From Dolomedes plantarius (Eukaryota; Arthropoda; Arachnida; Araneae; Dolomedidae): a stretch of 64,000 bases of DNA. The position numbers and the translations under genes are program-made. The notes under the pieces are model-generated. The model had not been told where the DNA came from and did not search any database. It saw only the letters and a list, made by a program, of their open reading frames with translations. Shown here in pieces: positions 11,427-22,831 of the stretch. How positions within the stretch are numbered: the stretch's first letter is position 1; the number at the start of each line of letters is the position of its first letter. The stretch spans positions 189,695,838 to 189,759,837 of the forward strand of contig OU015492.1 in NCBI GenBank assembly GCA_907164885.2. The letters run 5' to 3'.

Positions 11427-14400
11427 GTAAGCCATAGTTTGGGTTTCAAAGAATTTATATAGAGATCCTCGATATATCGAACCTCAAGGGGATTGAGAAA
11501 ACTTCGAATTATCGAGGATTTCGATTTGCGAAGGTTCGATTTAATAATAACGTGGGAGTGTTAGGGAGGTTCAAGGGGACTGGAAAAAACTTCGATTTAG
11601 CAAGTTTCGTTTATATAGAGGTTCGATATATCGAGGTTCCACTGTATTAACCATGGTATACAGAACAAACTTTACTCGCATTAGGACGGAATTTTTAAAT
11701 ACGGCACTTAAAAGTTTAAATTGTATGTTTTTTCTTTATATTTAATTATTACTGAGTTTTCCATAAAACTTGTTGACAATGTGTCTTGGCAATAATTTTT
11801 TACAAGCCCCAATCTGCTTGGCTCTCTTGAGGTAAAACACGACAGAAGGGTCTAAAAATTAGCCTAGGGATGAGCTCGGATTTAAACAGTTTATTTGCCA
11901 TTAAATTTGATAAACTTGATACTTATAAACTTGATAAATTTGATACTTAGTTTCACGAAGATGGATCTTAATATACTCCATCCAAAATACAAAAAAAAAT
12001 AATAATTTCTGTGAATTCGGTCCGAGTTGATACTATCATAAAACTTGTTATAATACATGCTAGTTAACTATTATAAAAAATATAGAATAGTGAAAAGTGA
12101 TTACTTATACTTTAATTTACATACCAGAACGGATATTAGAATTAAGCCTATTTGATATTAGATATGGAAATTAAATAACGACGCATATGTTACAATGATA
12201 ATTAAATGTGTTATAAGTAATTTTGTTTTAAATCTTATTTAGTGTCATGCATTTTTCAAGATGATTTACTTAAATTATATGCTGCTAATGAACGGTATAG
12301 CCTTTAACCTTAACATATGATGTTATACGATATGCTGTGTATATGATATAGACATAGTGTTACATGTAGATATGCTGTTCGGGGGGACAATGCCGATTTA
12401 TATATTAATTGGGTATAATTTATATAAACCATGTATCTATATACCAAGTAGTTTTTAAAATGTCTTTTAGGAGATAATTTAGTTATGAAACAAAAGGAAA
12501 CGTTCTTTACATTACATTTCTAATCGAAAATGAATTTGTTATTCAGAAAAACATTTTTTCCTTATTATCTAAGTTGCAGAGCATTCCTAAATGCTTAGTT
12601 AAAAATGTAAGAAGCATATATATATTAACATCTGCCAAAGATATGAAATCATACGCATAGATATTTTAAAATAAAATTTAAAGATTCCTCAAGACTTTAA
12701 ATAAACGGAGGACGTTCAAATTTATATTTTTCTCTTTTATCATAGAGATATGAAATCTTACACATGTATACATTTCACCATAATTATGTATAATACCGTA
12801 AAAGAAATTTCCAATCTTTTTACAATATTACGATTTTTTAAAATTTAATATTTATAAACAAAATATTAAAATGCTCCTTGCAACTTAATTTTTTGAGATA
12901 TTACCTCAATTTAATCACTTATAACTGTATTACAAACAAATGTGGTTATGAATTATTTAATCCTTTGAACAGGCAATTTTGAGAGATTTTTTTTCTGAAT
13001 TCCACCCCAGTTTTTGCTATTTTTTAACTTATAGTATAAGCCCAAAATTTTGCTATTTAATAAGCTATAAATCAAATTTAATTACCTTAATGAAGTCGAA
13101 TTGTAAAATGCATACTCAGTTTCTATGTAAACAGTATCAGGAATATTCTTTATCAATTTCATGGTTTTTGAACAAAAATTACGTCGCATGGCGCATTTAA
13201 TAATTCCAAACACCTTGAAAAATCGTTTTTGATAAAACAAATTTAAAGTATATTACCACACTTACCTATTTATACGATCGGATGCAGTTCTAGCTATAGT
13301 TAATGTGCGCGGTTACAAAATTAATAAATTACTAAGTATTGAAATTTAAAAAAAAATTAATTATAAAGATCGACATATATATTTTTTAACATTTTTTGTG
13401 ACGTTAAAGAGCCAAAAATTATTTGTGCATAAGATTCAAACGGTTATAACTTTGCGAAGCATCATCGCAGCTGCAAGCTGTTTTTCGCAAATGGTTCAGG
13501 ACAAAATAGAGAATAATAATACCTACAAAAATAAGTTTCGATTTTGGAGTCGATTTTTGCTGAAATAAAGGTTCACGGTTCCCTTAAATGATACTTGCCA
13601 AAGTAACGGTTGCACCACTCAGGCTAAGGTTGATTCTCTGATACAAATTTTTCTTTATAATAAAAAAAAACTTTAATATAAATTTAAGAACGAGAAACCC
13701 CAATCCTCTATTAGAGTCTTATTGCCACTAGAGATATATTAATTTCTAGAACTTTTCACGCCTATTCTCCTTTCGAGACAAATTACGAGAATCTCTGATT
13801 ACAAAGTTTACAAGAAACTATTAGATCTAAGAAAAGAGAAAAGCATTGAATTTTAAAATTCAAGATTTATTTATTTTCTAAATAAATAAAAACATATCCC
13901 CTTTGTTATATTACAACTTTATAATATATTTGTCTGTTAATAATATACTGTCCATTGTATCATTTTTTGAGAAAACATCTTATTGTAATGCATCCTACTT
14001 TATAACTCATATTAAAGTAACATATAATATAAATTTTTTTTAAAAATCATCCTTAATTCTTAAAAATTCGCTTCGCTACATTTTAAAATTATTTGTATAT
14101 TCAATAGGTAACTCATGGCGGAAAAATAGATTCCTGTTATTATTTATCGAAAGAAGACAGATGTTTCAAAGATGCGACTCGAGTAACGAATGTAGTAGTT
14201 CCAACGTCTGGTAAGAAAGAAGTTCATGTTGATGTGATGATAGAAGGATCACTGATTCAGTGGGAATACTTAGTCCAAAACAATGATATTGGATTTGGAC
14301 TGTTTTATGAAGGACCAGAAGATTTAATCGAACTTCTACCAATGCAAAGATATGACACATCAGATGGAGTAGAGAGAGGTTCCTATAAAGCAAAAACAGC

Positions 14401-17093
14401 TGGAAAATGTGAGTATGATACTTTTTAGAAGCAGAAACACTCTCTTTTATAAAGGATATTTTTTATGCTGAATAGAAAATTTAATTTAAAGCATGTAGAG
14501 CAAAAAGCTTCATAATTTTCAGCTATGTCAATTTTAAAGAGCGTTATTTTGTACACGTATTGGAATCTGCTAAGCATTAGATATACCAATACATCAGCGC
14601 GATAGCAATTTAAAAAATTACAGAGTGATCCAGACTATTAAAAAAACGGATTTACTCACTATCAACCTTGCGAGGTTGATAGTGAGAGACGCTTACACAT
14701 AGCATGCTATGTGTAAGCGTCGGACCTTAAGCTACAAAGGATGTTCCACTATCATCACTTATTTATGAACTATAATTCGGCAAAAAATATGTTCATACAG
14801 AATCGACGGCGTTTGTTTAAAGTAGCAATTTTTACGTATTTTATGTCTCTATTTCTGTTTCTTTCTGCAGTTGGTTCTATTTTGGGTAACTAAATTCTCT
14901 TGTATTATCCCAAAATTGTGCTTTTCGATTTAAAGTAGACTTAGATGTGTGTGAACTTAACATAATATTCAACCATATGATTCTAGTGATTTTTTTTGTT
15001 TTTATCTTAGAAATCTATAGAAACTAAAATATTTCCCTTCTTTTCCAAAGCACAAAAAATTAGCTACAGACAGAAATGCATTATTACGGGAAATTCGTTC
15101 GTTATAGAAAATTCGTTTCATAGATAACAAGATAGAACATAATTTATATAAATCAAAAATGTTAAATGGTTAAACTAGATTACTATTCTGTATTATAATG
15201 ATACATAAATTATTATTCAAGTCCAAAATTTAAAATGTTATGTAAATATGATTCGCATTCCATATACATACGTTAACCTAAAATCGATCGGTAATTCTAT
15301 TCTTTATAGATTGAATGTACGACAAAACTTTTTTTTTCTAATTTTAATTTCTACATGTGCAAAATTTACTTTATTTAACGGTATTAAAGCTATCAAAATA
15401 TTTACATGATCACCAAAGTGCCGCAAGCCACGCAAAAGATTACTATTATTTGCATTTCTTTAATGAATTTCATGTAATTTGCTTCCTGTGGAAACTATCT
15501 TTTAATACTCGACTTACAACCCAAAATTTAATTCTTCTATTGTATGATACAGCATGCAAAGCCATAATATTTAAAAACTTTGAAGGTTAAAACGCTGTGG
15601 ATCCTCAATATATTGAAAGATGAACTTCAAGAAGTATTGTTTGAAAATTGGCGAATTCTAGCTAAACAAATCAAAACTTTAATTAAACACAGTTTGATAA
15701 TTCTACATATTTCTGTCGTTAACATATTATGCAGCTAAATATATGCTTGAAACTTCAAAATAGCTTTTCTCTCTTTCATGTTTAATAGGTTTTAAAGACG
15801 CATATATCTCCCAGAATTTTTAAATATGCTTTATTTATTAGTATAAAATTGTATATTTAATAAATGTTATGTTATTTATGATCAACACAAAACACTCAAC
15901 AACAAAATTTTTACCTCTGTATAACATGTCGCTTTTTGCGTCATTGCGTTACAAGAGCAAAATTTAATTTTGCCTAAATGTAATTTTAATATTTTCACAA
16001 AGAGAGTGGAAAGGTTTAGCTTTCTGTTTGAAATGCAATACTTTTACGGTTTCAGTTTTACTTTTACAGCAATTTTTATTTATCTTTGAAAGTCTGTGGT
16101 ATTCTTCATGTTCAAAAGACAGCTACGTAAATCATAGTTTATATATTACCAAATCTTTATTTATTTACAACTTGTCTTGTGTGGTTATGTGGTTATATCG
16201 CGAAATTGTTTTCAGTCTAACCTTATGTATACTGACTTTCTACTAACAGCTAATACTTCTGATATACAGGGTGTTCCATAAATACCACCCAAACTCTGCA
16301 CAGCCAGATTCCTCGTTGGGAGTACATAAAAAATACCCAAATAACTTTACCTGTACGACCCATAGTTTTCGAGAAAAATACGAAAAACAAAGTATGACGT
16401 CACATCCGGTGCAAGGAAAAACACTTTATTTGACACATCAACAGCAGTATTCCGATACATCAACAGCAACCAGATGTAACACCGTTGGATTTTTTCCTAT
16501 GGGGCCATTTCAAGGAATTGAGTAAGATCAAAGGAATTGGTGTATCGAGACGTAGTGACTACAAAAACGGACTTAGTTCCTCGTCTGCAAGCTGTTTGTA
16601 CTTCGGTGGACACCGCGATGCTGCGACGTGGGCAGTCGTCCATTCCACGGCGCACTCAAGCTTGTCTGTTATGCACGGCGGACACTTTGAACATCTGCCT
16701 CTATAAATATTTGCAAATACTGATGTTGATGTGTCAAATAAAGTGTTTTTTCCTTGCACCGAATGTGACGTCATACTTTGTTTTTCGTATTTTCTCGAAA
16801 ACTATGGGTCGCACAGGTACAGTTCTTTGGGCATTTTTTATGTACTCCCAAAGAAGAATCATGCTGTGCAGAGTTTGGCCGGTATTTATGGGACACCCTG
16901 TATTGAATACTATCATTTTGACTGAAATTTATTTCATTTATCAGATATCCTCACATTTGACAACACTTACAGCTGGCTGAGCTCAAAGGAAATTGAATAC
17001 TGTGTAAATGTAACCCAAACCAGTACCTTGAAGAATAGAAAGATATGCAGCCCTTCTTTTTTAAATGAAACGCTAACAATCAAGAACATTTGA
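11320..17093 (+). CDS. SEC14-like protein gene 1, C-terminal part (3 exons)
   Basis: The last three exons of a SEC14-like protein: 11320-11426, 14108-14408 and 16945-17093, ending at TGA. The family binds and transfers hydrophobic ligands such as phospholipids or tocopherol through a CRAL-TRIO fold, and its GOLD domain mediates protein or membrane contacts. Seen here: the end of the lipid-binding part with W-K-E-K-F-L, the hallmark linker GGNRTDPDGNP, then the GOLD domain with YYLS, IQWEYLVQNNDIGFGLFYE, ELLPMQRYDT and finally LTFDNTYSWL. About 185 residues are visible. The borders are AG/GT and phases fit: exon 1 starts after the first base of a codon, the next junction is phase 0, the last is phase 1. 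Upstream exons for the CRAL-TRIO domain are missing from the window. The closest relatives are likely SEC14L2-type genes, but orthology is not resolved. Gene 2, 23 kb downstream on the same strand, is a paralogue. Confidence 0.88.
11462..11644. mobile_element. pogo/Tigger-type MITE next to the exon
   Basis: A 183-bp non-coding element with inverted ends: the right end read on the minus strand is CAGTGGAACCTCGATATATC and the left end is GAGATCCTCGATATATCG, both continuing GAACCTC. TA dinucleotides flank it. CAGTGGAACCTCG-type ends are typical of pogo-like elements. The interior repeats the motif CTTCGA-TTA. It starts 35 bp after the donor of the gene 1 exon. Confidence 0.65.
11645..14107. other. 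Gene 1 intron, no other feature
   Basis: AT-rich sequence between the exons ending at 11426 and starting at 14108. Nothing else recognised apart from the MITE just upstream. Confidence 0.6.
14108..14408 (+). CDS. SEC14-like gene 1 exon (GOLD domain core)
   Basis: Acceptor TTCAATAG and donor GTGAGT bound a 301-bp exon, 100 codons plus one base. It encodes a GGKI start, YYLSKED, the IQWEYLVQNNDIGFGLF core strand pair and ELLPMQRYDT, aligning in order with the GOLD domain of SEC14L proteins. Confidence 0.9.
14655..14721. repeat. Two adjacent perfect palindromes
   Basis: Hairpin 1 has 14-bp arms CTCACTATCAACCT (14655-14668) and 14673-14686 with loop TGCG. One base later, 14688-14721 is a 34-bp perfect palindrome with no loop (arm GACGCTTACACATAGCA). 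Both are exact, inside the last intron of gene 1. Confidence 0.92.
16267..16900 (+). mobile_element. TA-flanked DNA transposon derivative with long inverted ends, copy 1
   Basis: Inverted ends of roughly 190 bp start CAGGGTGTTCCATAAATACC at 16267 and end with the complement GGGACACCCTG at 16900, flanked by TA on both sides (16265-16266, 16901-16902). The same ends occur at 51782-52211. The arms share the stretch AAACAAAGTATGACGTCA. The interior keeps a transposase C-terminus (16486-16710), so it is an internally deleted Tc1/mariner-group element. Confidence 0.8.
16486..16710 (+). pseudogene. Mariner-group transposase C-terminal remnant
   Basis: Reads, across a frame change, DFFLWGHFKEL then VYRDVVTTKTDL, LQAVCTSVDTAMLRR and IPRRTQACLL, followed by GGHFEHL-like residues. 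This order (FFLWGH-K, VYR-D, RI-ACxSV, RRxQACL, HFEHLL) is the C-terminus of a Tc1/mariner-group transposase often found in arthropod genomes. The catalytic domain is absent; only the last ~75 residues remain, with at least one frameshift. Confidence 0.65.
16945..17093 (+). CDS. SEC14-like gene 1 terminal exon
   Basis: Acceptor TTTATCAG precedes 16945. With the T carried over from the previous exon it reads Y-I-L-T-F-D-N-T-Y-S-W-L, the last strand of the GOLD domain, then EIEYCVNVT and a short divergent tail of about 25 residues to TGA at 17091-17093. Confidence 0.88.
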
Positions 17094-17258
17094 CAGCATG
17101 TCATGAGCATTACACTTCCATGTATAAAACAAATTTGATCAAGGATTTCAGAGCTAAAAGTTTTTGCTCGGAGTGCAGTGGATCGACTGTCGGTGTGATT
17201 CAAATATCCAGTGGAATTATTTTACTAATAATGTATTATTACATTTTTCCTCAGTTAA

Positions 17259-17264
17259 AATAAA
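17259..17264 (+). promoter_or_regulatory. Candidate polyadenylation signal of gene 1
   Basis: AATAAA about 165 bases after the stop codon, the first canonical hexamer downstream in this AT-rich tail. A chance match is possible in such sequence. Confidence 0.45.
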
Positions 17265-18324
17265 ATATCCTACAGTAACTGCAATTTAATAAAATCAGTT
17301 TTTTTTTTTTGCTTATTAGTGTGTTCACTTTTTTATGTCGTCAAATCCCGCTACTTTTCGTCAAATCGATCTGAACTCATACTTTTGAATGGTGAGCAGA
17401 ATTTTAGAATGAAAAGTATAGGTGTTCAAGACTTAGTTATAATGATAAATGTTCATATGGCTCTCCTATTTTAAAAGTTTGATTCTTTTTCTTGATTTTC
17501 AGTATGACAAATATAGTTATTCAAATAATTTATGACAATAACTCTACAAATTATATTATGTGCCGTAGATCGGATTAAGCTCTAAATATAAACAGATGCT
17601 TCATTAGCAAATCAATTTATCCATTAACTCGAAAAAAGAACAACTAATTTAAATGTTGGGATGTTTTCGTTCTTGGAGTGGAATATTAAACTACCTTTTC
17701 ATTCGTCTTCCAAGGAATGAAAAAAATCATATCGGATCTTGTAGCAATAAGGGGACATGGTCAGTGTTTTACATATTCGACATCACAAACTACGAACGGT
17801 TAAAATATACTTCATTATGCATAGACAGATATTTATTCAAAAATAGGTATACTGGAGATTGTTCAATGTGCAAGCCGTTGTCCTTCGGTACTAGAAACTG
17901 AGCATTTAGCCCCGTTGGATGCTTGTAACAATTTTGTATCAGCATTAAACTTTTTGTCTCGGACAAGTTACACTTTGAGCAGCAAAAAAAAAAAAATACC
18001 CTTATGATAGAAAATAAAATAAAATAAATCCGCAGATAAACGGAAAACCATCAGCACGATTGCAACTTTGTTAGTGTGCAATTTATGAATAGCTGAAAAT
18101 TGTAAAGTGAACGTTATAGAAAGCTTGTGATATCAGACATTACGGCTAAAAGACAAAGAGAGAACATCCACTGACAAATCAAGCTATAAATACGCCAGTA
18201 CAACTGTGCGTACTCACCATACTTGGTCTTAATTGACATAAGTACATTCTAGGCAGCATCTTCTGGGATCTCAAGCACATATCTGGGGTGCGTCAGAAAA
18301 GGATTAAACGCTTATATATATATA
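17265..18324. other. Intergenic, nothing recognised
   Basis: No exon or repeat recognised. The 82-codon + strand open frame at 17653-17901 has no identifiable motif. Confidence 0.45.
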
Positions 18325-19611
18325 CAGAGGCTGCTCACACATTTTTTAGACGATGTATATTGTATTCACAAAACTAAATTATATAAAATTCTTGTGTGTT
18401 AAATGTTCTATTTGACATACCTTATTCTGAACTATCTTTCGACACCACAATTTCCAGGATAATAATGCCTTTTGAAGTGTCAGAAGAGGAATTCTATCCC
18501 ATTCCTCCTGAACAGCTTTCCAGAGTCCTGTAAGGGTTTTGGGACGACGTTTGGATAATGCAGATTTTAAAAGTCCGAAAGCACAAAAATCCATAGGTGA
18601 TACATCGGGAGATTTACTAGGGATACCAGTGAAGGGTATGGCCTTGATACCAGCTTTTTGTTCCATTTCTTTTAGGAAATTTACAGTGGATTTTGATGTG
18701 TGACTGCTAGCTTTGTCCTGATGGAGTCTCACAGATTGATGGCACTGTGGGTAAAGCGATGGCATTTCATTCAGAAAAATTGGCGATAAAATATGTTCCT
18801 GATAGTATTTGGAGTTAATCTTGACATTTTTTCCACTCTCTTTATTTTTTAACTTGCCATTATAAGATAAACCAGCAACAATCATGAATCCCTTAGAAAA
18901 ACTTTTTTTCGATTCTTTGAACCATGTACTTAAATTTTTTTCTTCCCTTTTATGATAATAAATTGTTCTTTTTATGTTGCAATCATTTAAATACACCCAT
19001 GATTCATCTATTGTGACAATTGTTTTTCATTTTTCTTTGGATAAGTGTTTCACATATAGAATTCTGCAGTGTGTCCTGCTTTCAGCGATATGATTTGGAA
19101 GAAGACGATGCACATTGCGTTTTTTCGCTTTCTTAAGATTTAAATCAACGTCTATCATCTTGTTTACAGTGGACACCGAGCATTTTAATGACTTTGCAAC
19201 TGTCCTTTGACTAGGGGGATTTTCTTTTAACATTGAACAACGTACCTTTGCAATAGTCGAAGATGTCCGTTTTTTCCTTGGATACTTGTTTGGAATTTTT
19301 GTCCCGCTTGAGGCTCCAATTTGACGTTTCTTTCCTTTCTTGTTGACGATATTACCTATCGACGCTTTAGATATCACAAAACCATGACTCTCACATCGTT
19401 TTTGGATAACGGGGTATGCATATTTCTCTTCGGAAAGAGCATAAATGTAGCCTTCGAACCACTGCTTTGTTATAAACGCCATTTTGAATAAAAACAAAAC
19501 TTTCAAGCCGCAAACGATAATTTTGACTTTTAAAAACATAGTACAATTGAAATTATTTCTTTTGCAGCAAACGATTTTTTATTACCGCTTACCAAAATCG
19601 TCTAAAAAATG

Positions 19612-19615
<4 letters not shown>
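18325..19615 (-). mobile_element. DD41D-type Tc1/mariner transposon
   Basis: Near the left edge (about 18340-18355) is CATTTTTTAGACGAT; the right edge (about 19598-19612) is its inverse, ATCGTCTAAAAAATG, and TA repeats lie outside both ends. Between them is a nearly full-length transposase on the minus strand. Exact element ends are blurred by the AT runs. Confidence 0.75.
18379..19482 (-). pseudogene. DD41D-type Tc1/mariner transposase with one in-frame stop
   Basis: A transposase of about 367 codons, start ATG at 19482 (MAFITKQWFEGYIY), stop at 18379. It is one reading frame interrupted only by a TGA at 19027-19029, directly before T-I-V-T-I-D-E-S-W. Seen: N-terminal helix-turn-helix region with basic stretches (KKGKKRQ, RKKR), RTVAKSLKCSVSTVNKMI, first Asp in IDESW, second Asp in HQDKASSH, third Asp in SPDVSPMDF. 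Exactly 41 residues separate the second and third Asp, matching the DD41D group (VISITOR/rosa-like). All catalytic acids are kept, so this is the least decayed transposase in the window. Family knowledge supports the group name; activity is unlikely given the stop. Confidence 0.82.

Positions 19616-19660
<45 letters not shown>
19616..19660. repeat. (TA)n/(TG)n microsatellite
   Basis: TA run followed by a TG run, directly abutting the TA target dinucleotide of the next transposon. The matching half of this microsatellite continues at 21174-21242 on the other side. Confidence 0.95.
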
Positions 19661-19661
<1 letters not shown>

Positions 19662-19662
19662 A

Positions 19663-21171
19663 CCGGGTGCGTCATAAATTCGTGCAATGTTCAAAAATTC
19701 GTAATAAAAGAAATAATGCTAGGAAAAATTTTCTGTTTGGGCCAATAGGATCAGAGACACTTTGGATTTTTTTCCTTTGTAAAAAGAAAAATGTTTCCAA
19801 AAGAAACCAAAAGAGGGCGCTCTCACGTCATACTGATACATTTTATGTAAATCTGACTGTATAAAACACCTGTCTGAAAATAGATCCGCTATTCGTAGCC
19901 GGCAGCATGTTTTCCTTACGAGATCGAGCGTTGGTGATTAAACTATTCTTCAAGAATGGTGACTCCACAACTGTTGCATTGAGAACGTTTTGCACGGAGA
20001 AAGGACTTACGGCACAAAAAACCTTATTTCATTGAATGGGATACTGAATTTAGTTCGACCGTTTGAGGAAACGTGGAGTTTGGAGGATCTCCAGAAAGTG
20101 GCAGACCATCCTTGAGCACGGACCGCTTCCATGTTGTAGAAAGTGTCATGGACGATTTGGCAGCCGAGACATCAACGGGCTGTAGCAGTCCTCGTGAAGC
20201 TGAGAGATAAACGTAGATTCTGGAACCGTCGATTCAACGTATTCTACATGGAATGTTGAATCTGTATCCGTACAAAATCCAAGGACTTACCCAGTTAATA
20301 CCGGCAGATACAGATGAAAGACGAAACTTTGCTACATGGGCTCTGGCACAAAATAAACGTAACCCACAATGGTTGCTGAACGTCATGTGGACGGATGAAG
20401 CCCATTTTTCACTGCATGGTGACGTTAATTCTCAAAGCAATCATTCTGGGTCCTTTCTCTTTTCAAGAACCTTGTCCTGTATCCGGCAGGAAAACTTGTA
20501 CAGTCACTGGAAAACGGTATCGTGCGTTGTTGCGTGACCACGTTAAGCCTGCATTGCAGAAAATACATGCGTTACCTATTGTCATCTTCATTCAGAATGG
20601 TGCCCCGCCCCACATTTCACGTGATGTCGAGACGTTCCTGTTGGAATCTTTCACTAAAGACCGAGTGATAAGTCGCGATTGTAAGGCTCAGTGGCCCTCA
20701 CGATCACCAGACTTGTCCCCTGCAGCTTTTTGGTTATGGTGATACTTCAAGTCTCTTGTGTACCGGGACTTCTCAACCACTTTGGTGGAACTGAAAAATG
20801 CCATTCGATAGTCAGTAGCTACAATCGATGGCGAAATGCTACACTCCGCTGTAATGGGCGTAGTGATGAGCCTCACTTGCCATTTACATTGTGCAGATAG
20901 TAATGTTGAACATCTGTTACTTTAAAACAAATGCACAACCTCACGTTATTGTGATCTGTTTGATTTTCTGTTTGTGTTTGCCTGATTACCATAAAACGTC
21001 TCAGTATGACGTGTGAGCGCCCACTTTCGGTTACTTATGGAAACTTTTTTTTTTCGCATGGTAAAAAATCCAATGTCCCTCTGATGCTATTGGCGTAAAC
21101 AGAAATTTTTCGGAGCATTACTTCTTTTATTACGTATTTTTGAATTTTTCACGAATTTATGACGCACCCGG
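19663..21171 (+). mobile_element. Tc1/mariner-group element with long TIRs
   Basis: Left end CCGGGTGCGTCATAAATTC is matched in inverse at the right end, with similarity continuing for about 110 bp (through AATAATGCT and CAATAG-ATCAGAG). TA flanks both ends (19661-19662 and 21172-21173). Total length 1509 bp. It interrupts a TA/TG microsatellite. It carries one decayed transposase on the + strand. Confidence 0.9.
19906..20742 (+). pseudogene. Mariner-group transposase, frameshifted, catalytic residues lost
   Basis: Starts MFSLRDRALVIKLF at 19906, the usual N-terminus of this arthropod transposase group, but a stop follows within 45 codons. The remainder is spread over frames: YPYKIQGLTQLIPAD, then the first catalytic Asp in WTDEAHFSLHG (near 20390-20415), RYRALLRDHVKPALQ, and IQNGAPPHIS, ending SPDLSPAAFWLW and TGA. 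In relatives the second catalytic residue is Asp in the QDGAPPH motif; here the codon at 20596-20598 is AAT (Asn). The third, normally in the NPCDFWLW motif, is Ala (20725-20727). The transposase is therefore dead on three independent counts. The downstream C-terminus is also missing. Confidence 0.8.
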
Positions 21172-21173
21172 TA

Positions 21174-21183
21174 TATATATATA

Positions 21184-21242
<59 letters not shown>
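21174..21242. repeat. (TA)n/(GT)n microsatellite
   Basis: TA then GT repeats immediately right of the mariner-group element; together with 19616-19660 it looks like one microsatellite split by the insertion. Confidence 0.95.
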
Positions 21243-21244
<2 letters not shown>

Positions 21245-21254
21245 GTGTAAGTAA

Positions 21255-21554
21255 TGTCCCCAATGGACATCACCTGAAAATACTGCAATCGAGGCCGTAA
21301 CAAAAGGATTCCAAATCATAACGAACAATTGAAATTTATTTCCGAATAAAGTAGCACATCTTATTCACTTCGAGTCAGTCCAGCGTCTTCCTCGTAAAGC
21401 GCGAAAATAGAATTAGGTCAGAGAGGTAGCCAGAATTAGCGGAGGAAGTTAGTATGTGGAAAGCGAAGCATCTCGACAAGGCGTCGGAAAGGTGTTACCA
21501 AATGAGAGAGAAAGTTCAGAAAGGGCGATTATAAGTTGTTAATAATATTATCCA
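21255..21554 (-). repeat. 3' LTR of gypsy element
   Basis: A 300-bp sequence beginning TGTCCC and ending TTATCCA on the + strand, repeated in direct orientation at 27224-27525. By eye the two copies differ at roughly 25-30 positions, so about 9 percent, implying an old insertion. The conserved inner blocks include ACTGCAATCGAGGCCGTAA and GGCGTCGGAAAGGTGTTACC. Confidence 0.93.
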
Positions 21555-21575
21555 AGAATATCCCCCCATCTAAAA
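21555..21575 (-). other. Polypurine tract next to the 3' LTR
   Basis: On the minus strand the bases just before the 3' LTR read ATGGGGGGATATTCT, a purine-rich run in the position where plus-strand DNA synthesis is primed. Confidence 0.6.
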
Positions 21576-22831
21576 TGGATTTTAGCCGCGGCCATCGACT
21601 CAAAGACACTCCAGATAGTGACAACATGAAAATTAGTAGTTAAAATATTAGGTTGAAGCTGCCTCGAAAATCACAAACTTTTATGTTAAAATATACAATT
21701 GAAAAACATAATAATATGGCATAATCTTAATAAAGCAAATAGCTGGAGAAAAATAAAAATGAAATGGTACACTTAAATGAAAACACTAATAAAATCAGAT
21801 GTAAAGACGTTCCAAATACAGATACAAGTAAAAATATTGTGCAGGTCTCAGTCCCTGACATGTGTGTCACAGTCTGAAAAGTTTTCAGAGACCTGGACGG
21901 GTACAGTTCAACTAGTTGTAAAAATCACAAAAGTTATTTTTATTCACAGTCTTATGTCGTAGTATGGTTTAGTTGTTTTGGAGATCTCCCGGGTTGTAGT
22001 CATTTTTTTCCTTCTCTTTACACAAAACATTTTCTAGGTTTTAATTTTATAATTGGTTTTCAATTTAAATTTTTCACTTGATCATGTAAACAAAAATATT
22101 ATAATTATTCTTTCAGCAATTAGTAGCATAAATTTACCAAATGCTGTCAAAATTAACTTTCAACATGAATACCAAATGTCTGGTACCTGATGTTGCAAAA
22201 ATTCGAACAAAAATACATATTCCGACAATTGACACTAACATTCAATTATTGTGAAGAATTTAAAAAAAATTCAAGACAATACAATCATAAATTTGAGGTA
22301 TATGACTTGTGAGTACATCCTCGTGAGCGTTTACCAAAGGGAAGGTGCTTCCAACCTGAAACTCACGTTGAGCAAACTGCACAAAATGAAAAGGTGCAGG
22401 CAAGTTTCTCAAACATGAGAAGGAAAGTCAACTGTTCAAAGGGAACATTTGAACAGCTCGAAGAAACAGGGAGGACAGTGAGTGGAAACCCCAGTATAAA
22501 AATCACTAATATTTATCTAGTACATAGTATTTTTCATATAAAATGTAGTAAGCTTCAACAGTAAAAAGAAATATGTGAGTTTCATGTACACTCATGGGGT
22601 TTCTTCAAAATTAACTAGGGTGGCGATAGGACAGGAATGCTAAAATAGAAAGATTAAGGATAGCTGAATGATTTACATATTAGTGACTTATTCGTGGTGT
22701 ACTTTGAACTTCTCGGGTGAATAGTAAAATCTCAATTTTGATGAATGTACAATTTAAGTGGATTTCATTTTTGTGTGGTAATTTTCTTTATCAATTTCAT
22801 AATTAACTTCAGATAATTTATTAATAATCTT
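21576..22831 (-). other. Non-coding tail between integrase and 3' LTR
   Basis: About 1.25 kb with no long open frame; no envelope-like gene could be recognised. A perfect 9-bp hairpin (CTGTTCAAA, loop 7) lies at 22432-22456, and further short inverted pairs cluster at 22330-22460. Confidence 0.5.

Larger units (their letters stand above)
14409..16944. other. Gene 1 last intron
   Basis: An AT-rich intron of about 2.5 kb. It contains the twin hairpins at 14655-14721 and a TA-flanked transposon derivative at 16267-16900; otherwise nothing recognised. Confidence 0.6.

Noticed and set aside
21576..22831. Envelope gene in the first gypsy element
   Set aside because: No open frame of useful length and no membrane segment or signal peptide between integrase and 3' LTR.
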